Below, in pieces: positions 25,296 through 34,479 of a stretch of DNA of 64,000 bases. The stretch spans positions 1 to 64,000 of the forward strand of contig CAJKXC010000006.1 in the NCBI GenBank assembly GCA_905203765.1. The letters run 5' to 3'. The notes below the pieces were generated by a model. That model was not told the origin of the DNA, searched no databases, and was given only the letters and a program-made list of their open reading frames with translations. The stretch comes from an uncultured Bacteroides sp. GTDB taxonomy: Bacteria; Bacteroidota; Bacteroidia; Bacteroidales; Bacteroidaceae. Both the position numbers and the translations under genes were made by a program. The stretch's first letter is position 1. The number at the start of each line of letters is the position of its first letter.

Positions 25296-25514
25296 ATGAC
25301 TATGACAAACTTACTTTTATTAGGTTTCCTGCCCAGCGGTTCCGAATGGATTATCATCGCGCTGGTTATTTTACTGTTGTTTGGTGGTAAGAAAATTCCT
25401 GAACTGATGCGTGGCCTTGGCAAGGGAGTGAAGAGCTTCAAGGACGGAGTGAACGAAGCCAAAGAAGAAATCAGTAAAGCCCAGGAAGACTTGGACAAGC
25501 CGGCAGAAAAGTAA
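25296..25514 (+). CDS. tatA: Twin-arginine translocase subunit TatA/E
   Basis: 72 residues: one membrane helix (WIIIALVILLLFGGKKIPEL), the conserved FGGKKIPEL hinge, an amphipathic helix (LMRGLGKGVKSFKDGVNEA) and a charged tail. TatA oligomers form the path for folded proteins bearing twin-arginine signals. It lies 7 bp upstream of tatC. Confidence 0.95.
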   Translation: MTMTNLLLLGFLPSGSEWIIIALVILLLFGGKKIPELMRGLGKGVKSFKDGVNEAKEEISKAQEDLDKPAEK

Positions 25515-25521
25515 AAAGTGA

Positions 25522-25522
25522 T
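25522..25522 (+). promoter_or_regulatory. Uncertain tatC start (TTG 25522 or GTG 25534)
   Basis: No ATG fits the tatC N-terminus. A TTG at 25522 gives MGDKVADKELTFWD and a GTG at 25534 gives MADKELTFWD-like spacing. The shorter form better resembles other TatC starts. Confidence 0.4.
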
Positions 25523-26355
25523 TGGGCGATAAAGTGGCTGATAAAGAATTAACCTTCTGGGATCATCTGGATGAATTGCGCCGAGTGCTGTTTCGCATTA
25601 TCGGCGTGTGGTTTGTATTGGCAGTAGGCTACTTCCTTGCAATGCCGTATTTGTTCGACAAGGTGATACTTGCTCCTTGCCACAATGATTTTATCTTCTA
25701 TGATCTGCTGCGCTATATAGGCGAGACGTTCAATCTGCAGGATGAGTTCTTCACCCAGGAGTTTCATGTAAAACTTATCAATATCAATCTGGCTGCTCCG
25801 TTCTTTGTCCACCTGTCCACTGCTTTCTGGATGTCGGTGGTGACGGCGGCACCTTATCTTTTCTTTGAAGTATGGCGGTTCGTCCGCCCTGCGCTCTATC
25901 GCAATGAGCGCAAGGGGGTGGGGAAGGCACTGAGCATCGGAACGGTCATGTTCTATCTCGGCGTACTGCTGGGCTACTTCATGGTCTATCCGTTGACGTT
26001 GCGTTTCCTTTCTACCTATAAGTTGAGCGATGCCATCGAGAATCAGATTTCCCTTAATTCGTATATAGACAATTTCATGATGCTGGTGCTCTGCATGGGC
26101 TTGGCATTCGAGTTGCCGCTGGTGACGTGGCTGCTTTCCCTGTTGGGGCTGGTGCATAAGACCTTCTTGCGCAAATACCGCCGCCATGCCATTGTCATCA
26201 TCGTTATTGCAGCTGCCATCATTACGCCTACCGGCGACCCGTTCACTCTGACGGTAGTAGCCGTTCCGCTTTATATGCTCTATGAGTTGAGTATCCTGAT
26301 GATAAAGGATAAGAAGACTGATGACGATGCAGAAGAAGCGGAGACGGAAGAATGA
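25522..26355 (+). CDS. tatC: Twin-arginine translocase subunit TatC
   Basis: 277 residues, or 273 from the GTG at 25534. TatC receives twin-arginine signal peptides. The N-terminal ELTFWDHLDELRRVLFRI, six membrane helices and the first periplasmic loop match the family; an insertion (ICNDFIFYDLLRYIG-like, residues 60-90) between the first helices is typical of Bacteroidetes TatC. The C-terminus is acidic (KKTDDDAEEAETEE). The stop overlaps the ATG of the following helicase gene (26352-26355), so the two are translationally coupled. Confidence 0.95.
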   Translation: MGDKVADKELTFWDHLDELRRVLFRIIGVWFVLAVGYFLAMPYLFDKVILAPCHNDFIFYDLLRYIGETFNLQDEFFTQEFHVKLININLAAPFFVHLSTAFWMSVVTAAPYLFFEVWRFVRPALYRNERKGVGKALSIGTVMFYLGVLLGYFMVYPLTLRFLSTYKLSDAIENQISLNSYIDNFMMLVLCMGLAFELPLVTWLLSLLGLVHKTFLRKYRRHAIVIIVIAAAIITPTGDPFTLTVVAVPLYMLYELSILMIKDKKTDDDAEEAETEE

Positions 26356-29300
26356 TGAATCCTGAAATAAAAGAATACTTTGATATACTGCTGGGGGCTT
26401 GTCGCGACGGTGACATCCCTTTGGGCATTGCATACCGGCAACTGCGCGAGTTGCTGGAGCGCTTGTGCCGTACGCAAATCTCGGACAGCAGTTTGCAAAT
26501 GACCGACCTTTCCGCACGGATTAACTTCGTGGCGTCCAAAGTCGGTCTTTCCGTAGCAGAGCAGAACCGGCTGCATACCTTCCGACTGACCTCTAACGCT
26601 ATTCTGAACCGACAGGCCGAGCCGCAGCGCGAATTGCTGTTGCGCGATGCCAAAACCCTGGCATTCTTCGTCAAGCGTCTGACCGGCGAAGACATTCCTG
26701 CCGAACTTTATCGTCTGCTGCCTCGTGCAGATGCCACGTATATCGTAGCCTCTCCCGCTCGGGAACGGGTGCGACGTATGCGCGTCTGCTTTCAGTATTC
26801 CGATGAAACCTATTTGTACGTATTACCCGTAGACACGGTGGCGGATGAGCCTTTGCGCGTCCGCTATAACGTGCCGCAGATTAATGAAGAGTTTGCCGAA
26901 ACGTGCCGGCTCCTATGGCGCCATGCGCAAGTCAATCTGCTGGATGTAGCCATTGACGAGGCAGGCATCCTTACTCCTTCCTTTATTATCCTGGAGCCCG
27001 ACTACCTGATAGATATCAGTTCGCTGGCAGAGTGTTTCAAGGATTACGGGCACCATCCCGCCAACTATCTGTTGGCGCGCCTGCAATCTTCGGACAACAC
27101 CCGTCCGCTACTGCTGGGTAACATCGCCAACCTCTTCCTGGACGAATGGATTCATGCCAAAGACGACGCGCCCGACTATCTGGCGTGCATGCAGAAGGCA
27201 TTCCGTTCTTATCCCATCGAGCTGGCTGCCTGTGCCGACTTGCGCGACCGCGAGAAGGAAGTGGAGTTCTTCTCCGATTGCAAGCGCCACTTCGAGAATA
27301 TCCGCCGCACGGTGACGGAAACTTTCCGTGAGTCCGGCTATGAACTGGACCGGACGGATGCTGTGCTGGAACCCACCTATATCTGCGAGGCGCTGGGCTT
27401 GCAGGGACGTCTGGACTATATGCAGCGCGATATGTCGTCCTTCATTGAAATGAAGTCCGGCAAAGCCGACGAATACTCCATCCGCGGCAAGGTGGAACCC
27501 AAAGAAAACAATAAGGTGCAGATGCTTCTTTACCAGGCTGTGCTGGAGTATTCTATGGGCATGGATCACCGCCGTGTGAAGGCTTATCTGCTCTATACCC
27601 GTTATCCGTTGCTTTATCCGGCACGTCCGTCGTGGGCGATGGTGCGGCGGGTGATGGATGTACGCAACCGGATTGTGGCAAACGAGTACGGCATTCAGTT
27701 GCGCAACAGTCCGCAGTACACTGCCGAGCGTCTGAAGGACATCAACCCCGATACCTTGAATGAACGCCACCTGGACAATACTTTGTGGAAGCGCTATCTC
27801 TATCCTTCCATCGATGCGGTGGCGCAACGCATCGGTTCGCTGTCCCCCCTGGAGCAAAGCTACTTCTACACGCTTTATAACTTTATAACCAAGGAACTCT
27901 ATACTTCCAAGTCGGGAGACATTGCCTATGAAGGCCGTGCCGGCGCGGCCGCTCTATGGCTCTCTACGTTGGCAGAGAAATGCGAGGCAGGGGAGATTCT
28001 GTATGATTTGACCGTACAGGAGAACCATGCGGCCGATGCACAGAAACCTTATCTTTCATTTAGAACAGAACGAAGAACCTCTTCTTCTTCCGGGCAGGAA
28101 ACCGTTCCCCCCAACTTCCGCCAAGGCGACGCCGTTGTCCTCTACGAGCGGAACACGGATGCGGACAACGTTACCAATAAGATGGTATTCAAAGGCAATA
28201 TCGAACGCATTTCCGATGCCGAAGTCTGCATCCGCCTGCGTGCCGCCCAGCAGAATACCGGTGTCTTGCCTGCCGATAGCCGTTATGCCATCGAGCACGA
28301 TTATATGGATACCTCTTTTCGGGGTATGTACCTGGGGCTTTCTGCTTTCCTCTCCGCTACCCGGAGCCGGCGCGATCTCTTGCTCGGCCAGCGTTCTCCC
28401 CGACATGATGCCTCTTTCGATGCCGCCATTGCCGCTGCCCCGGACGACTTCGCCCGAATCACTTTGAAGGCACGTGCCGCCTGCGATTATTTCCTTCTCG
28501 TCGGACCGCCGGGCACCGGAAAGACTTCTCGTGCCTTGCGTGGTATGGTAGAGGCTTTCTATCAGGAAGGGAAACAAATCCTGCTGCTTTCTTATACCAA
28601 TCGTGCCGTAGACGAGATAAGCAAGGCACTTGCCGCCATCACGCCGGAAGTCGACTTTATCCGTATCGGCAGTGAACTGTCTTGTGATGAGGCTTATCGT
28701 TCCCATCTGATAGAGAATGTGTTGGAATCCTGTTCTACCCGCCGCGAAGTGCAGGCGCGCATTGCCCGTTGCCGTGTCTTTGTGGGCACAGTGGCAACAC
28801 TGTCTTCCAAAACGGAGCTTTTCCGCCTGAAGACGTTTGATGTTGCCATTGTGGACGAAGCCACTCAGATACTGGAACCCCAACTGCTGGGACTGCTTTG
28901 TACCCGTAACCCTGCCGGTGACGATGCCATCGGCAAGTTCATACTGATAGGCGACCACAAGCAATTGCCTGCCGTCGTCCTGCAATCTTCCGAACAATCG
29001 GCTGTATGCGACGAGGCGCTGAATGCCATCGGCCTGCATAACCTGAAAGACTCCCTTTTTGAGCGCCTTTACCGCTCTCACAACCAATCACTAACCACTA
29101 ATCAATCACCTGTTACTGATCACTGTTCCGATATGTTGTGCCGTCAAGGCCGCATGAATGTGGAAGTTGCGCTGTTTCCCAACCATGCTTTCTATGGCGG
29201 GTTGCTGCAACCGGTCGGCTTGCCCCACCAGCAAGGCGGCCTTTCTCTTTCCTCGGAATTGTCCGATTGTGAGTTTGCCGGACTGCTGACGCGCCGCGTT

Positions 29301-29780
29301 GCTTTCCTGCCTTCCGTGCCCGAACCTTCGGCACAGTCTGCCAAGATGAATCATTCGGAAGCCTCTATGGCGGCTCGCCTGGCGGCGGCGGTCTATCGTC
29401 AATACTCGTCTACTACAGGTTTCGACCCGTTGTCTACTTTGGGCATCATTACCCCTTACCGCAGTCAGATAGCTTTGATTAAGAAAGAAATAGCCGCTTT
29501 GGGCATCGCTGTCCTAAATGATGTATTGGTAGATACGGTGGAGCGTTTTCAGGGGAGCGAACGGGATGTCATTATCTATTCCTTCTGCGTAAACCGCGCT
29601 TATCAATTAAAATTCCTTGCTAACTTGACGGAAGAAAACGGGGTGCAGATAGACCGGAAACTGAATGTAGCCCTTACGCGTGCCCGCAAGCAGATGTTTC
29701 TGATAGGGGTACCGCAACTGCTGGAACTGAATCCTATCTATGCTGAATTACTGAGAATTACGAACGACAGGTGTTTGTAG
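26352..29780 (+). CDS. Dna2-like nuclease-helicase (PD-(D/E)XK + SF1 helicase)
   Basis: 1142 residues. A PD-(D/E)XK nuclease motif of the Cas4/Dna2 kind lies at about 351-370: GRLDY, then SFIEMKSGKAD. The superfamily 1B helicase follows: Walker A GPPGTGKTS at about 718-726, SYTNRAVDEI, Walker B VAIVDEATQ at about 830, GDHKQLPAVV, then DTVERFQGSERDVIIYSF and LNVALTRARKQMFLIG. This architecture suggests 5'-flap or end processing in DNA repair. Residues 910-923 (HNQSLTTNQSPVTD) are encoded by a 42-bp 14-bp-period repeat and look like an in-frame insertion between RLYRS and HCSDMLCRQGRM. It overlaps tatC by 4 bp. No Cas genes are near. Confidence 0.85.
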   Translation: MMNPEIKEYFDILLGACRDGDIPLGIAYRQLRELLERLCRTQISDSSLQMTDLSARINFVASKVGLSVAEQNRLHTFRLTSNAILNRQAEPQRELLLRDAKTLAFFVKRLTGEDIPAELYRLLPRADATYIVASPARERVRRMRVCFQYSDETYLYVLPVDTVADEPLRVRYNVPQINEEFAETCRLLWRHAQVNLLDVAIDEAGILTPSFIILEPDYLIDISSLAECFKDYGHHPANYLLARLQSSDNTRPLLLGNIANLFLDEWIHAKDDAPDYLACMQKAFRSYPIELAACADLRDREKEVEFFSDCKRHFENIRRTVTETFRESGYELDRTDAVLEPTYICEALGLQGRLDYMQRDMSSFIEMKSGKADEYSIRGKVEPKENNKVQMLLYQAVLEYSMGMDHRRVKAYLLYTRYPLLYPARPSWAMVRRVMDVRNRIVANEYGIQLRNSPQYTAERLKDINPDTLNERHLDNTLWKRYLYPSIDAVAQRIGSLSPLEQSYFYTLYNFITKELYTSKSGDIAYEGRAGAAALWLSTLAEKCEAGEILYDLTVQENHAADAQKPYLSFRTERRTSSSSGQETVPPNFRQGDAVVLYERNTDADNVTNKMVFKGNIERISDAEVCIRLRAAQQNTGVLPADSRYAIEHDYMDTSFRGMYLGLSAFLSATRSRRDLLLGQRSPRHDASFDAAIAAAPDDFARITLKARAACDYFLLVGPPGTGKTSRALRGMVEAFYQEGKQILLLSYTNRAVDEISKALAAITPEVDFIRIGSELSCDEAYRSHLIENVLESCSTRREVQARIARCRVFVGTVATLSSKTELFRLKTFDVAIVDEATQILEPQLLGLLCTRNPAGDDAIGKFILIGDHKQLPAVVLQSSEQSAVCDEALNAIGLHNLKDSLFERLYRSHNQSLTTNQSPVTDHCSDMLCRQGRMNVEVALFPNHAFYGGLLQPVGLPHQQGGLSLSSELSDCEFAGLLTRRVAFLPSVPEPSAQSAKMNHSEASMAARLAAAVYRQYSSTTGFDPLSTLGIITPYRSQIALIKKEIAALGIAVLNDVLVDTVERFQGSERDVIIYSFCVNRAYQLKFLANLTEENGVQIDRKLNVALTRARKQMFLIGVPQLLELNPIYAELLRITNDRCL
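29081..29122 (+). repeat. 14-bp-period repeat inside helicase gene
   Basis: Three degenerate 14-mers (CAACCAATCACTAA, CCACTAATCAATCA, CCTGTTACTGATCA) total 42 bp, so the frame is kept. The words (AATCACTAA, ACTAATCA) are the reverse complement of those in the intergenic array at 13331-13372. Confidence 0.65.
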
Positions 29781-29873
29781 TTCATACTTGTTACTTCCTT
29801 GCTATTTAGTAAATCTTAAATATTTTCCATCTCTTTATAGACTTTATTAATAACGAAGTCTGTAAAAAAGCGT

Positions 29874-29881
29874 TATCTTTG
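29874..29881 (+). promoter_or_regulatory. -7 promoter box of candidate small RNA
   Basis: TATCTTTG, a full TAnnTTTG match about 95 bp after the helicase stop, with no open reading frame downstream on this strand. Confidence 0.5.
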
Positions 29882-29887
29882 CGTCAC

Positions 29888-30042
29888 GTTTTTTTCATAG
29901 AGATTTAGATTTAAGGTTAGAAGAATTGTGGAAGTCGTGAGACTTCCCTTTTTTTCTTCTTAAGTTGTGTTCTTCCCGGCTTTTTGTTTTTGACCGGAGA
30001 TAGAACAGCAAATAGCCCTTTCGTGAGAAAGGGCTTTTTTTT
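29888..30042 (+). ncRNA. Candidate structured small RNA
   Basis: Downstream of a -7 box and without a coding frame, this stretch can fold into three hairpins: GGAAGTC-GTGA-GACTTCC at 29930-29947 followed by a T-run, a second with GTTCT..CCGG / CCGG..AGAAC around 29967-30007, and a final terminator at 30014-30042. Two ends are possible: about 65 nt (to 29955) or about 155 nt. I do not recognise it as 6S, SRP or tmRNA. It lies between the helicase and the convergent HTCS gene. The rest of 29781-30306 is a 22-bp array. Confidence 0.4.
30014..30042 (+). terminator. Rho-independent terminator
   Basis: AGCCCTTTC (30014-30022), loop GTGA, GAAAGGGCT (30027-30035) and a run of eight T. Confidence 0.85.
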
Positions 30043-30082
30043 ATCCGGGAAAATAGGTGCTACCTTTTTATAGAGAATGATG

Positions 30083-30302
30083 CCCGTCACCATGAACATC
30101 CTTACCTTTCATCAGAAACATTCTTGCCTTTCATCTTGAACTCCCTTCCCTTTGTTACACAAGATGCCATCTTATACAACACAAGATGCCATCTTGTGCA
30201 GCATAAGATGGCATCTTGTGCATGAAAGGAAAGAGCCTTTCTCTTCAAAAGCAAGGATGTTTCTGATGAAAGGCAAGAATGTTCATGGTGAAGGGCAAGA
30301 TA
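30083..30302. repeat. 22-bp-period array (10 units), palindromic overall
   Basis: Units start every 22 bp from 30083. CCTTTCATC begins the units at 30105 and 30127; ACAAGATGCCAT ends those at 30149 and 30171, and TAAGATGGCAT that at 30193; units from 30215 share AAAGG/AAGGGC. Central units hold dyads such as CAAGATG-C-CATCTT. The two ends of the array (about 30088-30126 and 30254-30292) are near reverse complements. It ends 4 bp from the HTCS stop codon. Confidence 0.85.
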
Positions 30303-30306
30303 TGCT

Positions 30307-33300
30307 TTAATTTTCCTGATGCATCTGCATATACTCCTTCGGCGACATTCCATGTGCTTCCTTGAACGAACTGGAGAAGTGCGACAGGTTGGTGTAGCCT
30401 GTTGCATACGCCACTTCGGAAACGGTCAGCTTCTTTTCTTTCAGTAGGGCGGCGGCTTGTTGCAGGCGGATGTTCTTGATGAACTCGCGTGCCGAGAGGT
30501 TGGTCAGTTCCTTTAGTTTGCGGTGCACATGCACGCGGCTTAGTCCGACGTTGGTTGCCAGCATCTCTACGTTCAGTTCCGGGTTGGAGATATTCTCGTT
30601 GATGACCTTCATTATCCTGTCCATCAGCATCTCGTCGGACGACTTCATGGACAGCTTCTGCACCTTGTCTTCCTGTTGTTGCGCACCGCTGAACTTGCTC
30701 TTCAGTAACTTGCGGTTGGCTATCAGGTTGGCAATGGTGCTCTTCAGCAGTTCTGTGTTGAAGGGCTTCACGATGTATGCATCCGCACCGGTAGCCATGC
30801 CTTCCATCGTGTCTTCGGGTTTTGATTTGGCGGTGAGCAGCACCACAGGTACATGGTTGACGTTGGTGTTCTGTTTTATCTTCCGGCACAGGGACAGTCC
30901 ATCCATTTCGGGCATCATGATGTCGCTAATCACCAGGTCGGGAGTATCGGCAAGCACTGTTTCGTATGCTTCTTTGCCGTTCTTGCAGGTCACAATCCGG
31001 TATTCCCCTTCCAATTCTTCTTTCAGGTAGGACGAGATTTCCTCTTCGTCTTCGGCTATCAATATCCGGATGCGCTTCGTCGCCTTACCGGGCTTTTTGT
31101 GGTCTGTATCCTCTTCTTCTTCAAAGTCCTCTTCTTCAAAGTCCGGCTTTTGAGGTTTCATCGGGATGGGACGGGGCTTGTTTGCCATTGCTTCCACATC
31201 TTCCAGTTCGTCTTTACGGAGATGTGCCGAGCCCAGCGGGATGCGGATAATGAAACGGCTTCCCGGCGCGTCTTCCCGGTTCTCTGCCAGGATGATGCCG
31301 TGATGCAGCTCCACCAGCGAGCGGGACAGGTGCAGGCCGATGCCTGTGCCGAAGTTGGATTTTGTCACGTCGTTGTCTATCTGATAGAAGCGCTCGAAGA
31401 TACGTTCTATCTTGTTTTTGTCAAGTCCGATGCCGTTATCGGTCACTGTGATTTCGACGTATTCCCTCAAGGCATCCCGGCGGGTGGGGTCTTGTCCGGT
31501 GGAGAGGCTGACTGTAATCTCTCCCTCTTCCGGGGTATATTTAAAGGCATTGGAGAGGATGTTCATCAGTATCTTGTCGAAGTTGTTCAGGTCCAACCAC
31601 ACTTTGAGTTGGGGCATGGAGTGCTCGAAGGTGAAACGTATCTTCCGCTTCTGCGCCGTATAGTCGAACGTCAGCATCACGTCGTCGATGAATCCTACCA
31701 TATCCGTTTCCCTGAACTTCATGAACATCTGTCCTTTGTCCAGTTTGCGGATGTCCATCAACTGGTTTATCAGGCGTAGGATGCGTTGCGCGTTGCGGTA
31801 AATCATCAAGTAGGTTTTCTGCACTTCTCCGCCTTTCTTCTCGGCAAGCAGTTTCTCCAACGGGTTGATGATGAGCGTCATCGGGGTACGTATCTCGTGG
31901 GATATGTTGATGAAGAACTGTAGCTTTGCCTCGTTCAGCTGCTCGGCATGCTCGCGTTTCATTATTTCGCGGCGATGGCGCATGCGCGACAGTATGTAGT
32001 TCACAATGCCCAGTATCAGCAGGCCGAAGAGGAATACGTAGATGCAGTATGCCCACCACATTTCGTACCAGGGCGGGGTAATCAGAATCTTGACGGTGCG
32101 CACGTCCGATAAGTTGCCATGACTCAGCGCACGCACCCGGAAGGTGTATTTGCCCGGCAGCAGGTTATTGTACGTCACCCGGTTTACGCCCGGTTCGGTG
32201 CTGAGCCATTGGTTGCTCAGTTCGTCAATCTTGTATTGATAGGATATCTGCTCGGGGCTGTTGTATTGCAGGGTAGAGAATACCAGGCTGAACGTGTTGT
32301 CATAGTGTGCCAACTGAAACAGGTTTGCATCCAGTACGGAAGTATAGATGACGGAACGTTTGCCGGACTTCGTGCCCTTGCGCACAGGCTGGTTGAAGAT
32401 ATAGAAATCTGTAACCCATACTTTTGCATCTTTCAGCACGCTGCCTATGGAAGAGGGTAGGAAACTGGTAATGCCGTTGGTTCCGCCGAAATAGATTCTC
32501 CCCGTCCGGTCTTTGTAGAATGCACCGTGCATGAATTCATTTCCCTGCAATCCGTCACCCGCATAGTAGTTGATGAAGCGGTCGTTCTTCCGGTCATACT
32601 TGCAGATGCCCATGTAGGTACTTATCCATATATTATGTTTCTCGTCCTCGCAGAGTCCGCATATCACGTTGTTCGGCAGCCCGTCTGCTGTGGTAAAGGA
32701 TTTCAGCTCCTCGGTATTTTTGTTGAAACGGTACAGGCCGTCCGTGGTACCCGCCCAGATGTTCCCGTCATGGTCTTCTTGCAATACATATCCTACCCGG
32801 TCTACAATCAGTGCATTGGCTTTATGGTAGTTGATGAAACTCTCGTTCATCGGGTTGAAGCAACTGATACCTTTATAATGTCCCAGCCAGATTAGCCCTT
32901 CACTGTCGCAGAAGATGTAGTTTATCCAGTCGTTTGCCAGTTCGTTGCGCGTCAGGTCGCCTGTTTCGTCTTTGGATGACTCGTAGTGCTTCAGTTCTTT
33001 CGTCACCAGGTTATACTGATAGAAGCCCGAACCGGAAGTTCCGATATAGAGGTTCTTATGCCGGTCTTCCGTGACGGAGAATATCTTTTCGTTGTCAATG
33101 GGCAGCGGATATTCACACTCACCCGTCTTGCGGTTCAGTTTAGCCAGTCCTTTGGTATAAGAGCCCAGCCAGAAGTCTCCGTTGGAATCTTCGTACATGC
33201 ACATAATGGTGCCGGCAACCGACTGTGGCTGGCCATCCGGGAAGTAGTGTCTCAGCCTTTTGCCGTTTGCATCCAGTTCGAATACACCTTCATTGTCCGT

Positions 33301-34410
33301 GCCCACCCACAAGTGTTGGTGGCTGTCCTGATAAATGGCCATCACGCACCCTTGCCCGATGGGGTTATAGTAGATGGACTTGCTGCCATAATACTCGAAC
33401 GGGTTTTCCTGTTTCGGTATCAATGCGATGCCTTTCTGGAACAAACCCATCCACAGATTCTTGTCGCGGTCCTGCAGTATGGCGTGTATCTTTCCTTCCG
33501 AGAAATCGAGCGGTGCGGAGTTGATGCTGTAATCTTCTATCTTCCCGGTCATCCGGTTGTAGGTCTTCAGCCCCTGGCCGTCGGTTCCTATCAGCAACCG
33601 GTCTTCTACCAACGTCAGGCAGTAGATGGATAAACTTTCCCTGTCTTCGTAGAGAACAGGTATGAACCGGTTCTGTTCGCGGTCGTAGCGGGACAATCCC
33701 TGTTTTTGTGTGCCGATAAAGAGATTCCCGTACTTGTCTTCGGCAATGGCGGAGATGTAGTTGTCGTTTATCGCCGGATATTTAAAGACGCGCACTTCTT
33801 TCGTGGCAGGCAGGTAGCACATCAATCCCTGTCCTTCGGTGCCTATCCATATATTATAATGAGAATCTTCGTACAGGTTGGACTGGAAATTGTTGTTCAC
33901 CTGCCGCATGATTTCTTCGATGGACACGGCTTGCTGTTGTTCTTCATCAAGGCGGAAGATTCCTTGTCCGGAAGTTACAATCCATATTTCTCCGTTGTGC
34001 AGCTTCTGCATCTGTGTGATGTGGGGAAAGACTTGCTTTCCTGCACGCATCATCGGTATTTCGCAAAAAGTGTCCGTTTCCGGGTCGTACTTCATCAGTC
34101 CGTCAATGCAGCCCACGAGCAGGTTCTGCTTGTTGTCTTCGAAAAGCGTGCGTACGTAGTTGTTCTTGATGGAAGTGGAGTCGCCGGCTATATGCCTGTA
34201 TTTGGAGAAGCGGAATCCGTCGAATCTGTTCAGTCCGTATTCCGTGGCTATCCAGATGAATCCCCGCTCATCCTGGAATATCTGGTTGATGAGACTGCTG
34301 GAGAGCTCATTGTCGGTAGAATAAAACTTTCCGGTTTGTGCCGCCACAGGCAGTGCCATGAGGTACAGGAATGTGAGTATAAAAAGGATATGATTACAGG
34401 ATGTTTTCAT
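30307..34410 (-). CDS. Hybrid two-component system regulator (HTCS) of xylan locus
   Basis: 1367 residues from the ATG reading MKTSCNHILF, which precedes a signal peptide. Order: periplasmic beta-propeller repeats (about 30-690, e.g. DERGFIWIATEYGLNRFDG), a Y_Y_Y domain, one membrane helix (about 790-810), histidine kinase with His838 in NISHEIRTPM, ATPase boxes NILSNAFKYT and GTGIGL, an acidic linker (EEEDFEEEEDTD), receiver with Asp1163 in VISDIMMPEMDG, and a C-terminal AraC-type helix-turn-helix. HTCSs bind an oligosaccharide in the periplasm and activate the neighbouring PUL. It is divergent from SusC, with a box array between. The linked genes suggest a xylo-oligosaccharide ligand (inference). 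Confidence 0.96.
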   Translation of the reverse strand: MKTSCNHILFILTFLYLMALPVAAQTGKFYSTDNELSSSLINQIFQDERGFIWIATEYGLNRFDGFRFSKYRHIAGDSTSIKNNYVRTLFEDNKQNLLVGCIDGLMKYDPETDTFCEIPMMRAGKQVFPHITQMQKLHNGEIWIVTSGQGIFRLDEEQQQAVSIEEIMRQVNNNFQSNLYEDSHYNIWIGTEGQGLMCYLPATKEVRVFKYPAINDNYISAIAEDKYGNLFIGTQKQGLSRYDREQNRFIPVLYEDRESLSIYCLTLVEDRLLIGTDGQGLKTYNRMTGKIEDYSINSAPLDFSEGKIHAILQDRDKNLWMGLFQKGIALIPKQENPFEYYGSKSIYYNPIGQGCVMAIYQDSHQHLWVGTDNEGVFELDANGKRLRHYFPDGQPQSVAGTIMCMYEDSNGDFWLGSYTKGLAKLNRKTGECEYPLPIDNEKIFSVTEDRHKNLYIGTSGSGFYQYNLVTKELKHYESSKDETGDLTRNELANDWINYIFCDSEGLIWLGHYKGISCFNPMNESFINYHKANALIVDRVGYVLQEDHDGNIWAGTTDGLYRFNKNTEELKSFTTADGLPNNVICGLCEDEKHNIWISTYMGICKYDRKNDRFINYYAGDGLQGNEFMHGAFYKDRTGRIYFGGTNGITSFLPSSIGSVLKDAKVWVTDFYIFNQPVRKGTKSGKRSVIYTSVLDANLFQLAHYDNTFSLVFSTLQYNSPEQISYQYKIDELSNQWLSTEPGVNRVTYNNLLPGKYTFRVRALSHGNLSDVRTVKILITPPWYEMWWAYCIYVFLFGLLILGIVNYILSRMRHRREIMKREHAEQLNEAKLQFFINISHEIRTPMTLIINPLEKLLAEKKGGEVQKTYLMIYRNAQRILRLINQLMDIRKLDKGQMFMKFRETDMVGFIDDVMLTFDYTAQKRKIRFTFEHSMPQLKVWLDLNNFDKILMNILSNAFKYTPEEGEITVSLSTGQDPTRRDALREYVEITVTDNGIGLDKNKIERIFERFYQIDNDVTKSNFGTGIGLHLSRSLVELHHGIILAENREDAPGSRFIIRIPLGSAHLRKDELEDVEAMANKPRPIPMKPQKPDFEEEDFEEEEDTDHKKPGKATKRIRILIAEDEEEISSYLKEELEGEYRIVTCKNGKEAYETVLADTPDLVISDIMMPEMDGLSLCRKIKQNTNVNHVPVVLLTAKSKPEDTMEGMATGADAYIVKPFNTELLKSTIANLIANRKLLKSKFSGAQQQEDKVQKLSMKSSDEMLMDRIMKVINENISNPELNVEMLATNVGLSRVHVHRKLKELTNLSAREFIKNIRLQQAAALLKEKKLTVSEVAYATGYTNLSHFSSSFKEAHGMSPKEYMQMHQEN

Positions 34411-34479
34411 CACAATTATAAGTTTAAAGGTTAACAAAGGTAAGAAAAACTTTCGAAATGAATAAATAAGTGCCTGTTA

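Noticed and set aside
25522..26355. Assigning tatC to an ATG start
   Set aside because: No ATG is available at the conserved N-terminus; only TTG or GTG starts fit.
26352..29780. Cas4-associated adaptation gene
   Set aside because: The nuclease motif is Cas4-like, but the protein is a nuclease-helicase fusion with no CRISPR genes near.
29917..30099. 60-codon minus-strand frame
   Set aside because: It runs through the terminator hairpins and is Lys-rich because of the T-runs.
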